From Thermoprotei archaeon (lineage in GTDB: Archaea > Thermoproteota > Thermoprotei > Thermofilales > B20-G17), in NCBI GenBank assembly GCA_003649515.1, contig QMSC01000007.1, forward strand, positions 1 to 17,089: a DNA stretch of 17,089 nt, in the 5' to 3' direction. The notes beneath the pieces were generated by a model. The model worked only from the letters and a program-made list of their open reading frames with translations, was not told the origin of the DNA and did no database searches. The position numbers were made by a program, and so were the translations under genes. This document shows, piece by piece, positions 1-6,887 of the stretch (position 1 is the first letter of the stretch; the number at the start of each line of letters is the position of its first letter).

Positions 1-791
1 AATGTAATGTAAGTATAGGGTAGGTACGTTAGGGCTCTAGCAAAGCCCTTCGCAGTCCTAGCGTCAGGGAACTCGAAGAAGTAGAGGCCCAGAGGATTAC
101 TCTTATAGTCCTGATACAGGGTTACTGCATTGTACTTCCATAAGGGAAACACATGCTTGTGGAAATGATACGAGACCAGCTGTTGAGACTTCTCAACACT
201 CTTACCCATTGAGGTAAGTGATTTGAACGGATCTCTCATCTTCTCCTTAATTATGTACAGGTCTAGTTCATCCAGCGAAACTCTTTTAGATACCGTAAAT
301 ATCTCTACCTGCTCAAGCTCTTTCTCAAAAACCTTGGTGAAATCCTCTAGCTTTGCATCAAAGCCCTCCCTACTGTATACCACAAGAGGAGAAGCTGGGT
401 TCCAGTGGAACTCTACTAGTCCTATTTCATGGAAAACTGGTTTCTCCCTGAAGATGTCAATGTAGGTCTTAAGGTGCTCCTCAGGTATAACAGCCTTGAC
501 GAAGAAGTACTCCTTTTCGCCTATAATCTTTCCTATGGACATGACATACGGCTTTTCGAAGTACTCAACGCTATAGCCCTTGTCCTCAAAGAGCATAAAG
601 GATGGAATTAAGCCCATCTTCCAGTAATCGGGAATGAACGTTATTCTGGCTTTGTTCATTAAGTCCTTTATTTTCACACTTACATATGCGACTGTAAATC
701 CTGCCTTTTCAGCAACCTCTGTATAGTGCAAGGCTTTTGGAATATTCTTTAAAATTCCGTACTCGGACTCGCTAATCCTAATAATTATCAC
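1..791 (-). CDS. Partial Lrp-like winged-HTH transcriptional regulator (C-terminus beyond left edge)
   Basis: An open frame of 263 codons on the minus strand has no stop and runs out of the window, so the C-terminus is missing. The GTG start (789-791) is chosen because an in-frame TAG lies shortly upstream and a TATA box sits about 30 bp before it, which fits a leaderless transcript. Residues about 20-55 (HYTEVAEKAGFTVAYVSVKI) read as a helix-turn-helix that separates related DNA sites, as in Lrp/AsnC-type regulators. A region about residues 75-125 (containing YVMSIGKIIGEKEYFFVKAV) resembles the beta-rich effector half of that family, followed by an unassigned tail rich in Phe, Tyr and Lys. 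It is probably a DNA-binding regulator, perhaps of the divergent primase gene. The Lrp-like label rests on the HTH and layout only. The target and ligand are unknown. Confidence 0.72.
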   Translation of the reverse strand, partial: MIIIRISESEYGILKNIPKALHYTEVAEKAGFTVAYVSVKIKDLMNKARITFIPDYWKMGLIPSFMLFEDKGYSVEYFEKPYVMSIGKIIGEKEYFFVKAVIPEEHLKTYIDIFREKPVFHEIGLVEFHWNPASPLVVYSREGFDAKLEDFTKVFEKELEQVEIFTVSKRVSLDELDLYIIKEKMRDPFKSLTSMGKSVEKSQQLVSYHFHKHVFPLWKYNAVTLYQDYKSNPLGLYFFEFPDARTAKGFARALTYLPYTYIT

Positions 792-816
792 CCCAATGTA
801 TTGTGCTATCCGTTCC

Positions 817-828
817 TATATTTATACT
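817..828 (-). promoter_or_regulatory. TATA box of the HTH regulator gene
   Basis: Read on the minus strand, GGAAAAGTATAAATATA gives a purine-rich BRE followed by a strong archaeal TATA box. Its centre is about 31 bp upstream of the GTG start, so transcription should begin within a few bases of the start codon (leaderless mRNA). Inferred from spacing only. Confidence 0.55.
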
Positions 829-1101
829 TTTCCTAAGAAAGATAAGGTCAAAAATATTGATAATTGTTTTCTGTGTTATTCTTTCCCATTTGAGTGTAAG
901 AATGTTTCATCAATAAACCGAGCATAGCACTATTAAAGACTCTTTATATGTTGAAAAAATACTTGTTAAAACAGAAGCTTTCATATACAAAATTTCATCA
1001 ATTCTTTTAAAGGAAAAGCCGTTAACGTCGACTATTGGTCGTGAAAAATACTAGACACGCAATTAGTCTTGTTAATTAAACATATTTTACATGAAATTTA
1101 G

Positions 1102-1115
1102 TTGCTTTTAAGCAA
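1102..1115. repeat. Inverted repeat TTGCTT-TT-AAGCAA
   Basis: Two perfect 6-bp arms (TTGCTT and AAGCAA) are separated by 2 bp. The repeat sits about 46 bp upstream of the TATA-like element of the primase gene. It could be a dimeric regulator operator, but in AT-rich DNA it could also arise by chance. Confidence 0.3.
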
Positions 1116-1151
1116 AAATGATCCGTGAATTTATGTTGATAAAAGAGCTCA

Positions 1152-1170
1152 CGAAAAACGTTTTATTTAA
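1152..1170 (+). promoter_or_regulatory. BRE/TATA-like promoter of the primase-like gene
   Basis: CGAAAAACG (BRE-like) is followed by TTTTATTTAA (TATA-like, 1161-1170). Expected transcription starts near 1190, giving a leader of about 25 nt before the ATG at 1217. No Shine-Dalgarno motif is evident in that leader. Confidence 0.45.
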
Positions 1171-1216
1171 GCGATTTAGCTATTTTGGATTTAGAACATT
1201 GAATATTTGACCTAAA

Positions 1217-2479
1217 ATGGATGTGTTAAACTACTACAGGAGGACAATTGTGCTTAAGGAGGTTTCGGAGTTTCTCGCTGACAGATGGATCGCAGTACAT
1301 TGTATGCTCAAGTTAAAAGATGGTAGACCCATGCTCATAAGGTACATCAGAAACAAGCCTTTAAGGGTTCTTTCTCAAGCCGATTTCTTAGAAATATTAA
1401 AGAAACTTGCCCCTCTTAAGCCCAGGACATTTTATGGCTCAGCAAATCTATACAAGAGGCTCGAAAGAAGAGAAGATGCCCTAAACTATCTGGAAAATAT
1501 CTATGCGAGGACACCGACATGGGATATAGATAGCAGGCCTGAGTGGTGGAGAGCAACCCTCGAAGTTGCAAGGGTGATAGTGAACTTCCTTGAGAGGAAG
1601 GGCATTGCAAGATCCGTCTATTTAAAGTGGTCAGGCAGAGGACTTCACATACACGTTCATGAACACGCAATATCAGAGGATGTGTACTCGAAGGTACATC
1701 CAATAGACGTCGCGTATAGTCTCGTAGACTACGTTTTAACTAAGGTAAGGAGCAAGATAAATGAGATAAACATAAAGTATAGCACGTCTATTAAAGTCGA
1801 AAACTTAATGGACCCCCAAAGAGTTTTCACAGCTCCTCTAAGTTTACACAGAAAGTTAGACGTAGTTTGCGTAGCCTTCAAGCCCGAGGAAATAGACGAT
1901 TTCGAACCCTCTTGGACACAACCCGGAAACTTTAGACACAATCCTCGATGGAGGGAATACGATAAAGGCGAGGCTGACGAGCTTGTTCTAAAAGCCTATA
2001 GAAGCATAGGTCCCTATCCTAAGCCCGGTGCACGTCCCAGGCGAAAGCACCCTCCTCTCGATGTGCAAATAAGGAAGTTTTTGGAGGAAGCCGCCCAGCC
2101 AGTCCCCGAGCACGAGGCGATACTGGATATACTTAAGTACAATCCTAACCCTGCACCTTTGACTGAAGGGAGAAACCTGAGAAAGGACTCTAGACAAGCT
2201 ATAGTATTCCTAGAAGACGTCATAAGTCACTATATTCAGGGTAGGCTCTCCTTTGAAGAAATGGTACAGATAATATCACATTATAAGAGGCTTGTTCTGC
2301 CGGCACTCGACTACCCTGAGGATGTAAAGCGCAATCTCATAGAACTTTATGGTAGCGCTCTTAAGGTTGTAACGCAGCTAAGGAAACCCAGCAAAGTGAA
2401 AGCTTGGCTCTTAAGTCACGGTCCTCCTCGGAGTAGCGAGAGCATAGACAAGTTCATGAAGGAGGAAGAAAACTCATAG
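1217..2479 (+). CDS. PriS-like archaeo-eukaryotic primase (AEP) family protein
   Basis: A 420-residue protein with the three catalytic motifs of the AEP superfamily in order. Motif I, a pair of metal-binding Asp, is WDIDS (D103, D105). Motif II is SGRGLHIHVH (139-148, H144). Motif III is LSLHRKLD (208-215, H211 and K213). The family makes RNA or DNA primers, and some members act as repair polymerases. The N-terminus, with FYGSANLYKR near residue 72, also follows the PriS layout. Only two Cys are present (29 and 218), so the usual PriS zinc-binding site is absent. Together with weak motif III agreement (no Thr-Gly after HRK), this argues for a non-canonical paralogue rather than the replicative primase subunit. 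The C-terminal third (residues 280-420) has no recognised domain. Its stop overlaps that of the convergent DHH gene. Role in repair or lesion bypass is inference. Confidence 0.82.
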   Translation: MDVLNYYRRTIVLKEVSEFLADRWIAVHCMLKLKDGRPMLIRYIRNKPLRVLSQADFLEILKKLAPLKPRTFYGSANLYKRLERREDALNYLENIYARTPTWDIDSRPEWWRATLEVARVIVNFLERKGIARSVYLKWSGRGLHIHVHEHAISEDVYSKVHPIDVAYSLVDYVLTKVRSKINEINIKYSTSIKVENLMDPQRVFTAPLSLHRKLDVVCVAFKPEEIDDFEPSWTQPGNFRHNPRWREYDKGEADELVLKAYRSIGPYPKPGARPRRKHPPLDVQIRKFLEEAAQPVPEHEAILDILKYNPNPAPLTEGRNLRKDSRQAIVFLEDVISHYIQGRLSFEEMVQIISHYKRLVLPALDYPEDVKRNLIELYGSALKVVTQLRKPSKVKAWLLSHGPPRSSESIDKFMKEEENS

Positions 2480-3469
2480 CTTAACGTTTTTAAGACCTTT
2501 CCTTACTAGCGATAAAGCTTCCTCTAGGTCCATAAGTTCTCGAAACTGAGCCCCTCCAACGTTTCTCCTCCCCCCAGCTTGAATCGAGGGTTTAAGCTCT
2601 CTAAGGAACCTATAGAAACCTCTTAGATCTATGTTAGGATTCTTCGTAGCGATACTTAACCTGCAGACTCGTCCTCTTCGTAAATCTAGGGCTACTACGA
2701 TATCGTGTTCTTCCTCTAAAGCTAACATAGCCTCTCTCATGGCTGCTTTCTCCAGGACCTCTCCTCCATTAAAAGTGAAGTAAGCAACATTCCTAGACAA
2801 ACTACTTGCTTTCTTGAGTAGCTCGGCGACTTTAGCCTCGACTACATACCACTTTTTAGCCTCTTCGAAAGCCCATCTTGCAATCTCCTCCCAGCAGTCT
2901 TTCAAAACATTTTCTATGATAGCGAACCTCATGGAGTCGCTTGGAGAGTTTAAGAGGTAGGCTCTATGAAGAGCTTTACTTAGGTCACTACGCAGATTAC
3001 CCTCCTCTATTTCATTTATAGCGTTCAATAATTTCAGAAAAGCGGAGGGTCCAGAAGAATACTCGTCTTGAAGTATTAGAAAGACCAACTGTGAAACGCT
3101 TGGAACATACGCCTTAAATTTAACCCCTTTAAATGACCTGTCATGGACAAACACCTGTACTAACGTCTCATCGTGATGATCTATTAGCAAATTATAGCCC
3201 TCATAGATAAGCCCCTTCGTGGGGGGAAGCTCGACGAGTATTGAATCCTTAACCCTTAACCTCCCCAGCTCACTGAGCCTAGGAAAATATACATTTGCTC
3301 GGGGATCAACTTCTAAACCTCTTAGCTTCAAATATTTAATTACAAGTGCGGAGGCAAGAATTCCATCAAGATCTCCATCGCTTACAATGTTTACTCCATG
3401 CTTTTTAACGAAGCTCAGCAATAGGTTTCTCGCATTTTCAAGCAATTTGGGGTCGAGAGCATTAATCAA
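2474..3469 (-). CDS. DHH-family phosphoesterase (RecJ/GAN/nanoRNase-like)
   Basis: A 331-residue protein. Residues 31-36 (DGDLDG) match DHH motif I, and LLIDHHDE (94-101) is the signature DHH motif. A C-terminal GGRRNVGGAQF (299-309) matches the DHHA1-type substrate-binding end. The family uses Mn2+ to hydrolyse phosphodiester bonds in single-stranded DNA, nanoRNA or cyclic dinucleotides, and archaeal relatives include the GINS-associated nuclease. At motif II, where Asp is usual, ILVELP places Glu80. The protein is shorter than typical GAN (about 450 aa). The start is TTG at 3467-3469: no in-frame ATG lies upstream before the ligase reading frame, and GAGG stands about 13 nt before it. Only 13 bp separate it from the upstream ligase stop, so the two are probably co-transcribed. 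The exact substrate cannot be read from sequence. Confidence 0.83.
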   Translation of the reverse strand: MINALDPKLLENARNLLLSFVKKHGVNIVSDGDLDGILASALVIKYLKLRGLEVDPRANVYFPRLSELGRLRVKDSILVELPPTKGLIYEGYNLLIDHHDETLVQVFVHDRSFKGVKFKAYVPSVSQLVFLILQDEYSSGPSAFLKLLNAINEIEEGNLRSDLSKALHRAYLLNSPSDSMRFAIIENVLKDCWEEIARWAFEEAKKWYVVEAKVAELLKKASSLSRNVAYFTFNGGEVLEKAAMREAMLALEEEHDIVVALDLRRGRVCRLSIATKNPNIDLRGFYRFLRELKPSIQAGGRRNVGGAQFRELMDLEEALSLVRKGLKNVKL

Positions 3470-3482
3470 CGGTTCATCATCC

Positions 3483-5069
3483 TCAGGAAGATATTTTGGC
3501 TTTCTTCTCGAACTGTTCTTCGTAGCGTCGCCTAATTTCTCCTATGGTGGATGCCTCCCAAGGAGACTTGTCATACCTTATTCTAACTATTCTAGCAAAA
3601 CGTAACGCTAAACCTGACCTGTATTTCGGACTTTTCTGTATTTCACTATATGCTACTTCAACCACTATTTGAGGCTTAACCCAGACCCTCCAGCCCTCTT
3701 CCCTCACCTTTAGCTCTAGAAGTCGTTTCGTCATCTCTTTGAATTCCTCGTCTGTTAAACCCTTAAAGGTTTTCCCCACGACCAAGAACTCGCCCGTTTC
3801 CTCATCTAGAGCCGCGAGATAATAATCGCTTAGCCACCCCCTTCTCCTACCATGGCCCCATTCCGCTCCTATTATTACAAGATCAAGAGTTTCAGCAGGC
3901 TTGACTTTAAACCAGTACTTCCCTCTAATGCCTGGCATATACGGACTATCCAGCCGTTTGGCCATGAGACCCTCATGCCCCAAGCCTATGCTCTTCTGGT
4001 AGAAATCCTTCGCCTCTTGAAGATCGGCCGTAATTATCCGCTCAATAAGCAGTTCTTCATCCACAATTTCCTCCAGTAGGCTTGTCCGCTCCTTATATGG
4101 CTTCTCGACAAGAATTCTTCCATCTAGGTAAAGGACGTCAAAGACCCTTATTTCAAAAGGCAACTCTCTCATTAATCTCCCCATTTCGTGTTTTCTCCTA
4201 ATTCTTCTGACGAGATCCTGGAACCTTACCGGTTTGCCATTCTTGAAGCTCATCGCCTCGCAGTCCAGGACTATTTCATGAGCATGCACATGCTCTTTCA
4301 CTAGCTTCACGACGTCGGGCAGGCTTTCAGTAACTTCTGTAAGCCTCCTAGTGAAAAGCCTAACTCTATCACCCTTCTTGTGGATCTGTAATCTAATACC
4401 ATCGTACTTAAACTCAAATGCAGCTATACCGCCGCACTCCCGTAAAGCTGCTCTTACATCGTATAGCATTTCTGCAAGCATGGGCTTAACGGGTCTGAAG
4501 AGCTCCAATTTTACCTTTTGAAGCCCCTCTTCTCCCTGAAGAACGGCTATCTCGGCCAATTCACCTAAGTCGGCCCTGAACATGTAGGCCTTGCGGACAG
4601 TTTCAATGTCTACACCAGCAATTTTAGCTAGAGCCTCGAGTACTAGCCCTTCGTTAGCTCCAACTCGCGGTTCGCCGAAAATAAATCTAACAAGGTACTC
4701 TAACTCATCTTGACCGAGGGACACGAACAACGTCTCAAGGAGCCTCTGCTTTCTCCTTCGAGAATCCTCCCCCTTAATCAGCGATATCTTCCTCAAGTAC
4801 TCATGGACCTCTTTCAGCGTTAATTTCCTCTCTACGAGACTTACTATTCCTCTAGTACTTCTATAGGCCTTGCTTACAGAGGACCAACCGACTTCCAGCT
4901 TCAAGTCAGAATATTCAGGGAATATTTTACCAGTAAGCAACCACATGGCAGGCCCTATCTCATCGGGCTCTAAGTTTTTTAGCAAGTAGACTATCAAGTT
5001 TATCTTCTCGAGCCTGCTCTTAGTCCTTTCAAGTTTTTTTACTATCTCAACGAAGTCTTTAAACAGCAT
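3483..5069 (-). CDS. lig: ATP-dependent DNA ligase, archaeal replicative type
   Basis: A 528-residue ligase that seals nicks in duplex DNA through a Lys-AMP intermediate. The all-helical DNA-binding domain covers about residues 1-195. The adenylation domain follows with motif I EFKYDGIR (nucleophile K221), TRR (240-242), motif III IVLDCEAMSF (266-275), FDVLYLDG (310-317), motif IV EGLMAKR (366-372) and motif V WFKVKP (386-391). The OB-fold domain runs to the end and contains VGKTFKGLTDEEF (431-443). Length is slightly below the usual 550-600 residues, but no motif is missing. The ATG at 5069 is the first in-frame methionine and matches the family N-terminus. It is the first gene of a minus-strand pair with the DHH gene. 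It is likely the housekeeping Okazaki-fragment ligase. No Ku gene is visible, so a dedicated end-joining role has no support here. Confidence 0.96.
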   Translation of the reverse strand: MLFKDFVEIVKKLERTKSRLEKINLIVYLLKNLEPDEIGPAMWLLTGKIFPEYSDLKLEVGWSSVSKAYRSTRGIVSLVERKLTLKEVHEYLRKISLIKGEDSRRRKQRLLETLFVSLGQDELEYLVRFIFGEPRVGANEGLVLEALAKIAGVDIETVRKAYMFRADLGELAEIAVLQGEEGLQKVKLELFRPVKPMLAEMLYDVRAALRECGGIAAFEFKYDGIRLQIHKKGDRVRLFTRRLTEVTESLPDVVKLVKEHVHAHEIVLDCEAMSFKNGKPVRFQDLVRRIRRKHEMGRLMRELPFEIRVFDVLYLDGRILVEKPYKERTSLLEEIVDEELLIERIITADLQEAKDFYQKSIGLGHEGLMAKRLDSPYMPGIRGKYWFKVKPAETLDLVIIGAEWGHGRRRGWLSDYYLAALDEETGEFLVVGKTFKGLTDEEFKEMTKRLLELKVREEGWRVWVKPQIVVEVAYSEIQKSPKYRSGLALRFARIVRIRYDKSPWEASTIGEIRRRYEEQFEKKAKISS

Positions 5070-5221
5070 TGTCCTTGAGACTCCACTAGGCTAGATATTA
5101 ATTTACGTCGATTCGTTAAAAAGATCATTTTTAAATTAACCACTACTGCTCTAAAACATTTTCCGTAAGAGCTAGCGCAATTTCTTGAGAGGCTAGAACA
5201 GGATTAGAGAGAAGCTCGAAA

Positions 5222-5230
5222 CGTTTATAC
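5222..5230 (+). promoter_or_regulatory. TATA box of the DASS transporter gene
   Basis: GCTCGAAACG followed by TTTATAC (5224-5230) is a BRE/TATA arrangement. The start of transcription is expected near 5253. That falls after the GTG at 5248 and before the ATG at 5281, which supports the ATG as the true start. Confidence 0.5.
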
Positions 5231-5280
5231 AGACGCTATTCTAAAATGTGACCGCTTTACAAGGTATTAAGGGATTTTAT

Positions 5281-6798
5281 ATGAGAAGAGAGAAGATAGG
5301 GTACATTCTGGGACCGCTACTCTTTATTCTATGCCTCTTACACCCTCTTCCAGGAATGGAAGCAGCAGCCCGGTTACAGGGTGTTCCACGAATAATGCCT
5401 CAACTAGCCCTTGGTGTGCTGTTATGGACTGCAACGTGGTGGGTAACCGAATGTGTTCCTCTAGGTCTTGCCGCACTTGTACCAACCCTCATCTTCCCCC
5501 TCGTAGGACTTGTGTCATGGAAGACTGCCCTCTCCTCGTTTACGAGTCCAATAATATGGATCTTTATGGGAGGATTCGTTCTCGCTAAGGCTTTCCAGGT
5601 ATGGGGTCTTGACAGAAGGATAGCTCTTAAACTCGCCCTATTTTATAAGGGTAAGAACCCCTTTATCAATGCTTTTTTCGTTGCCTCTCTACCCGTGTTT
5701 ATACTGACTATGACTGGATCAATAACGGCCTCCACGTCCATAGTATACCCCATAGCTCTCGCTTACTTAACGTCGCTGGGATTCAGTAGGGGAAGTAAGT
5801 ATGCTGAGGCAACCATGTTAACGCTAGGTCAGGCAGCCACTGCAGGTGCGATGTTCCTCCTAATAAGTACGCCGCCTAACCTTATAGCTAAGCAGGTTAT
5901 AGAGAACAATCTTAAGGGAGTTACAATAACGTTCTTTGACTGGATTATAATAGGCACACCGCATGCATTTTTAGGACTGCTTATAACGTGGTTTATAGTG
6001 TTCTTGTTGCTTAAACCTGAGATAAAGGTCTTATCTAAAAAGACTCAATTAATACGAGAAGGAAAGACCCTTAAACCCATGACCAAAGGAGAAAAAGCAG
6101 TTTTAGCGGTTTTCATCCTGACCCTGACTCTATGGATGTTACCTGGAGCTCTCTTAATAGCATCCAGTTTCTACCCCGAAATAATGCCACTAGCTTACAA
6201 AGTGAAGGGAATTCTTCCGGAAGCCGCTCCTGCAGTTTTAGCGCTGTTCCTTTTAGGCCTATTAAGGGTAGATAAGCGGCCATTGCTCACGTGGAGGGAT
6301 ATAGAGGAGGGAATAGACTGGAACGTCGTGTTTCTCTTCGGTGGAGGTATAGTTTTAGGAACAGGCTTAAAGAACAGCGGCTTTGCCAAGTGGATAGCGT
6401 TAATGCTAACGGAACAAACCATGTGGTCCCTTAACATCTGGACGATCTCGATGCTAAGTGGAATAATGGCATTCCTAATAACTTACCCAGCTTCAAATAC
6501 AGCCTCGTCGCTTATAGCATGTCCTCTCGCAGCTTCTATTGCAATTGGAGCTGGAATAAACCCGATACCACCTGTCATCACAGCAGCTCTAGCCGCTTCC
6601 ATCTCAAGCGCCCTCCCTAGCACTACGCCCCCTATGGCTATTGTATATGGGTCTGGTTACATAAGGCTATGGAACATGTTCAAAGTAGGCATGGTCGCCG
6701 ATACCATAAGACTGATACTCTTACTGATAATAGAGCCATACCTGGCAGTGTACCTATGCCAGCTAAAGGGCCTTCCACTCCTTCTAACGAGCCCTTAA
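5281..6798 (+). CDS. DASS/SLC13-family anion transporter, atypical first SNT motif
   Basis: A polytopic membrane protein of 505 residues with roughly 11-12 hydrophobic segments. It shows the two inverted halves of the divalent-anion:Na+ symporter family. The first half has GSITASTS followed by ISTPPNLIAK, and the second has PASNTASS followed by PSTTPPMAIV. The family imports dicarboxylates, sulfate or phosphate, usually with Na+. In the first half the conserved Ser-Asn-Thr is Ser-Ile-Thr (codons TCA ATA ACG, residues 147-149); the second SNT (405-407) is intact. TPPN in half two reads TPPM. The ATG at 5281 is preferred over the GTG at 5248 because AAGGGA stands 6 nt before it and the predicted transcription start lies after the GTG. 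The gene is convergent with a PhoU-type regulator, so phosphate is one possible substrate, but this is inference. Confidence 0.85.
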   Translation: MRREKIGYILGPLLFILCLLHPLPGMEAAARLQGVPRIMPQLALGVLLWTATWWVTECVPLGLAALVPTLIFPLVGLVSWKTALSSFTSPIIWIFMGGFVLAKAFQVWGLDRRIALKLALFYKGKNPFINAFFVASLPVFILTMTGSITASTSIVYPIALAYLTSLGFSRGSKYAEATMLTLGQAATAGAMFLLISTPPNLIAKQVIENNLKGVTITFFDWIIIGTPHAFLGLLITWFIVFLLLKPEIKVLSKKTQLIREGKTLKPMTKGEKAVLAVFILTLTLWMLPGALLIASSFYPEIMPLAYKVKGILPEAAPAVLALFLLGLLRVDKRPLLTWRDIEEGIDWNVVFLFGGGIVLGTGLKNSGFAKWIALMLTEQTMWSLNIWTISMLSGIMAFLITYPASNTASSLIACPLAASIAIGAGINPIPPVITAALAASISSALPSTTPPMAIVYGSGYIRLWNMFKVGMVADTIRLILLLIIEPYLAVYLCQLKGLPLLLTSP

Positions 6799-6840
6799 AT
6801 GCCAGTGTACATTCACATATAATCCTCCTTAGTGTACACT
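6742..6840. repeat. Three AGTGTAC motifs, one a perfect 10-bp palindrome
   Basis: AGTGTAC occurs at 6747-6753, 6804-6810 and 6831-6837. The last copy is the perfect palindrome AGTGTACACT (6831-6840). The second, AGTGTACATT, differs from it at one position, and the two start 27 bp apart. Copies two and three can also pair as an 8-bp inverted repeat. The first copy lies inside the transporter gene, partly within a hairpin (CTGGCA 6742-6747 and TGCCAG 6757-6762). The group sits at the junction of two convergent genes and may be a terminator structure or a protein-binding site. Chance is not excluded. Confidence 0.35.
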
Positions 6841-6887
6841 TAAGCAAGTAAAGCGGTAGGGAAACCCGTTTTATTGATGCCTCTCAT

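Larger units (their letters stand above)
792..1216. other. AT-rich divergent intergenic region
   Basis: This 425-bp gap between two divergent genes is clearly more AT-rich than the surrounding coding DNA. It contains the TATA boxes of both flanking genes near its two ends and a short inverted repeat at 1102-1115. No convincing open frame, tRNA-like fold or box C/D pair was seen in the middle part. Its length exceeds what two archaeal core promoters need, so it may hold operators or a small RNA. Confidence 0.5.

Noticed and set aside
223..611. Two short plus-strand open frames (80 and 60 codons)
   Set aside because: They lie opposite the partial HTH regulator gene and have no promoter, ribosome site or protein-like composition.
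3219..3605. Plus-strand open frame of 128 codons
   Set aside because: It lies opposite the DHH and ligase genes; Ser/Leu-rich composition is that of an antisense frame.
3483..5069. NHEJ-type ligase (LigD-like)
   Set aside because: The N-terminal helical DNA-binding domain and domain order match replicative archaeal ligase, and no Ku gene is visible.
5248..5280. Upstream GTG start (5248) for the DASS transporter, adding 11 residues
   Set aside because: The likely transcription start (about 5253) falls after it, while ATG 5281 has AAGGGA 6 nt upstream and starts with a typical membrane-protein N-terminus.
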